15,745 nucleotides of DNA from Candidatus Methanoplasma sp. (GTDB lineage Archaea; Thermoplasmatota; Thermoplasmata; Methanomassiliicoccales; Methanomethylophilaceae), in assembly GCA_031274665.1 (NCBI GenBank), contig JAISPV010000075.1, forward strand, positions 1 to 15,745, written 5' to 3'. A program made the position numbers and the translations under genes. Positions 14,020 through 15,745 of the stretch are shown piece by piece. Within the stretch, counting starts at the first letter, position 1. Each line of letters begins with the position of its first letter. The notes under the pieces are model-generated. The model was not told where the DNA came from and searched no databases. It saw only the letters and a list, made by a program, of their open reading frames with translations.

Positions 14020-14038
14020 TACTTGAACTATAAATTTA
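14012..14038 (+). promoter_or_regulatory. 27-bp dyad at the ATPase start site, possible operator
   Basis: TAAATTTATA and TATAAATTTA are perfect 10-bp arms around the 7-nt spacer CTTGAAC, whose inner TTGAA is also symmetric. The dyad covers the expected transcription start. The right arm contains a second TATA-like box 18-20 nt before the ATG, so a leaderless start from it is also possible. Confidence 0.5.
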
Positions 14039-14056
14039 TCGCAACAGAGGCCTACC

Positions 14057-15316
14057 ATGGATTACATCAAAAGAGCGATCGAACCGATACTTCAGCAAAG
14101 CGGACAGACCTTCAAGTCAGTTCTGGTAACGGGGCCGCGCCAAGTAGGTAAGACAACGGTGTTGAAAGAAACTTTCGCAGGGACCTCTCATGTGACATTT
14201 GATGATCAGATCTTGCGCAAGAACGCGATCCTGGATCCTGCTTTGTTCATACGGGACAATCCCCCGCCGCTGATAATAGACGAGGTACAATACGTGCCGG
14301 AAATATTCCCGGAGATAAAACGGATATGTGACAGCAATAAAGAGTATGGCCGTTATTACATCACAGGAAGCCAGAAATATCACCTGATGGAGAATGTTAC
14401 CGAAAGTCTTGCCGGCAGAATAGCGATACACGAGCTTCAAGGATTATCTATGCGCGAGATCAAAACTGTCGATTTCAACAGACATTTTGTCCCTACGAAC
14501 GAGTATTTTGCAGAAAGAAAAGCGGTCCTTTCAAAGTACGATGACATCTGGCAACGGATCCATCGCGGATTCAATCCGGAGTTACAGTTTCCGGATATGG
14601 ACTGGCAGACCTATTGGTCAAGCTATGTTCAGACCTATATGGAGAGAGACGTAAGTAAGATGATCAATGTGAAAGATAAGACGGCATTCACCACATTCCT
14701 GACGGCAATGGCCGCTAGAACCGGTCAGCTGCTGAATTATTCGGCCATTGCCGACGAGGTTGGGAAGACGGTAGCGACGATAAAAGATTGGACATCTGTG
14801 TTGCAGGCATCAGGCCTTATTTTTCTTTTGCAGCCATACAGTTCTTCTGCGCTAAAAAGAGCGATCAAAACTCCGAAGGTATACTTCCGTGATACGGGGC
14901 TTGCATGCTATTTGACCCGTTGGTTGACTCCCGAAACACTGCGCGCAAGTGCGATGAACGGCAACATGTTCGAAACGTTCGTCGTAAGCGAGATACTGAA
15001 ATCGTTCTCGAACGCCGGCGAAGATCATCGGTTCAGTGTGTTCTATTACAGAGGCAGAGATAAGAAACGGGTCCGCCGGAACGGTGTGACGGAGACGTAC
15101 GGGAGTGAGATCGATATGATCATTCACGAGAACGGGACGCTTTACCCCATCGAGATAAAGATGAGTTCGAATCCCGATGCATCCATGGCGGGTGCGTTCG
15201 ATGTTCTTGACTTAGACAGTACCAAGGTTCGAGGGAAAGGTGCGATAATCTGTCTTTATGAAAATCTCGTTAGTTTGAGAGAGGATCTGGTCGCTGTGCC
15301 GATAGAATATATCTGA
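14057..15316 (+). CDS. AAA_14/DUF4143-type ATPase
   Basis: The 419-residue protein has the layout of the archaeal and bacterial AAA_14-DUF4143 ATPases. A P-loop GPRQVGKTT (26-34), Walker B LIIDEVQ (72-78) and sensor-like ITGSQKYHL (102-110) form the N-terminal ATPase. The C-terminal DUF4143 part (about 200-375) contains Y-F-R-D-T-G-L and N-M-F-E-T-F-V-V-S-E, and ends with a nuclease-like signature SEIDMII ... YPIEIKMS that carries the D, E and K of a PD-(D/E)xK core. Such proteins are abundant and often multicopy in gut archaea, with no settled function; links to mobile or toxin-like elements have been proposed. The length is typical and the gene looks intact. The stop at 15316 is 14 nt before repeat copy B. 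Confidence 0.9.
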   Translation: MDYIKRAIEPILQQSGQTFKSVLVTGPRQVGKTTVLKETFAGTSHVTFDDQILRKNAILDPALFIRDNPPPLIIDEVQYVPEIFPEIKRICDSNKEYGRYYITGSQKYHLMENVTESLAGRIAIHELQGLSMREIKTVDFNRHFVPTNEYFAERKAVLSKYDDIWQRIHRGFNPELQFPDMDWQTYWSSYVQTYMERDVSKMINVKDKTAFTTFLTAMAARTGQLLNYSAIADEVGKTVATIKDWTSVLQASGLIFLLQPYSSSALKRAIKTPKVYFRDTGLACYLTRWLTPETLRASAMNGNMFETFVVSEILKSFSNAGEDHRFSVFYYRGRDKKRVRRNGVTETYGSEIDMIIHENGTLYPIEIKMSSNPDASMAGAFDVLDLDSTKVRGKGAIICLYENLVSLREDLVAVPIEYI

Positions 15317-15330
15317 GCAGAATGCACTTA

Positions 15331-15350
15331 AGCGGCCCGAATGGTTCCGA
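15331..15350 (+). repeat. Short repeat, copy B
   Basis: AGCGGCCCGA then ATGGTTCCGA, 15 of 20 positions shared with copy A and 14 of 20 with copy C. It starts 14 nt after the ATPase stop and so marks the right end of the ATPase unit. The following 15351-15390 shows nothing recognisable. Confidence 0.4.
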
Positions 15351-15390
15351 ACGCAGTGTAAGGCCCTTATCATTCGTGGGAAATAATAGT

Positions 15391-15398
15391 AATAAATA
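15391..15398 (+). promoter_or_regulatory. TATA box of the ATPase remnant (leaderless)
   Basis: AATAAATA ends 23 nt before the ATG at 15422, the same leaderless geometry as the core genes, so the remnant ORF may still be transcribed. Confidence 0.45.
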
Positions 15399-15421
15399 CT
15401 TGCTGGCCAACACATAGTATA

Positions 15422-15559
15422 ATGTTGAGAAGAAAGATCACAGATTTTCTTCTGAAATTTTACGTTGATGAAAAAGGAGTGGAGCATTATCCCTTGTTTG
15501 CTGTTGCTTTCCTGTTCAGGACCGATATCGACAAATTAATGGCGAACAAACGGGCCTGA
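15422..15559 (+). pseudogene. Probable remnant of a second AAA/DUF4143 ATPase, internally deleted
   Basis: The 45-codon ORF begins MLRRKITDFLLKFY, which looks like the usual start of another ATPase subfamily (M-L-x-R-K-I-x-D-x-L-L-x-x-x, just before the P-loop). It continues V-E-H-Y-P-L-F-A-V-A-F-L-F-R, which looks like the usual end of that subfamily (x-x-Y-L-P-x-Y-M-x-x-F-L). The roughly 350 residues expected between them, including both Walker motifs, are missing, so the simplest reading is an in-frame internal deletion that kept promoter, start and stop. It differs from the intact gene at 14057, so it is a paralogue of another subgroup and not a direct copy. Alternatively it is a genuine small protein. 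The match to both ends is from memory of the family. Confidence 0.45.
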
Positions 15560-15569
15560 AGGGATCTGA
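15550..15569 (+). repeat. Short repeat, copy C
   Basis: ACGGGCCTGA then AGGGATCTGA, 17 of 20 positions identical to copy A. It includes the TGA stop of the remnant ORF, so it ends the second unit as copy B ends the first. Confidence 0.45.
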
Positions 15570-15586
15570 TGTCATCGAACATTTCC

Positions 15587-15614
15587 AACGAATAATTTAT
15601 ATGTGTAAAATTTA
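15587..15614 (+). promoter_or_regulatory. Second copy of the ATPase promoter element
   Basis: 25 of 28 bases agree with 13992-14019, including the TATA box TTTATATG. It is followed by a dyad TGTCAA-CTTGAGT-TTGACA (15623-15641), whose 7-nt spacer resembles the CTTGAAC spacer of the dyad at 14012-14038. No complete gene follows inside the window; an ATG at 15724 with AT-rich sequence before it could open a gene that continues to the right. The rest of 15642-15745 shows nothing else. Confidence 0.5.
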
Positions 15615-15745
15615 GGTTCTGTTGTCAACTTGAGTTTGACAGTCGATTCATCAAAATATAGACGTTAATGTTGTTTTTACACGTTATCCTCGCAGGAATC
15701 GAATATATTATACTATCTGTCAAATGGACCCATCCAGCAGTTTAC

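Noticed and set aside
13205..15745. CRISPR array, insertion sequence or transposase
   Set aside because: There are no regularly spaced repeats, no transposase motifs and no terminal inverted repeats with target duplications anywhere in the window.

Overview
The window looks like archaeal chromosome, most probably Thermoplasmata and plausibly a gut-type Methanomassiliicoccales methanogen. Four things point there. The housekeeping genes are archaeal in type: a HypB without the bacterial N-terminal metal tail, an HVO_0476-type zinc-finger protein, a HemK/Mtq2-like methyltransferase and a translin-family protein. Promoters are A/T-rich TATA boxes, several placed 20-26 nt before the start codon, which suggests leaderless mRNAs. 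The 18 complete coding sequences plus one remnant ORF end in TGA (15) or TAA (4) and never in TAG, as in archaea that use TAG for pyrrolysine. The genus is an inference; no rRNA or marker gene is present.

The left part (1-5671) is conserved core. On the minus strand a hemK-like gene and hypB are followed by a tight cluster purD-truA-translin (10 nt gap, 4 nt ATGA overlap, 24 nt gap; translin runs off the left edge). Divergent from hemK, on the plus strand, lie an MBL-fold hydrolase and an HVO_0476-family zinc-finger gene, the latter overlapping by 31 bp at its 3' end with a convergent HAD phosphatase.

The middle (5934-10392) is accessory and all on the plus strand. First comes a three-gene zinc-ribbon operon: a tetra-zinc-ribbon protein, a treble-clef plus three-zinc-ribbon protein, and a 449-residue protein with repeated PH-like modules and a C-terminal zinc ribbon. 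All three proteins end in a zinc ribbon with a C-G-(K/G)-K-I tail. Then come two translationally coupled six-TM membrane proteins and a GyrI-like ligand-binding protein. The zinc-ribbon operon is the best candidate here for an uncharacterised multi-protein system.

The right part (10444-15745) is a mosaic of single accessory genes: an exported ComEC-like MBL protein, a DUF4177-like gene and a class II Fic protein whose 5' ends nearly touch, a GNAT acetyltransferase, and an AAA_14/DUF4143 ATPase. The ATPase lies between short diverged repeats (13860, 15331, 15550). It is followed by a 45-codon ORF that appears to join the two ends of a related ATPase, and then by a near-copy of the ATPase promoter. 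This looks like a decaying tandem array of ATPase units. The Fic promoter is preceded by three copies of a 9-bp half-site.
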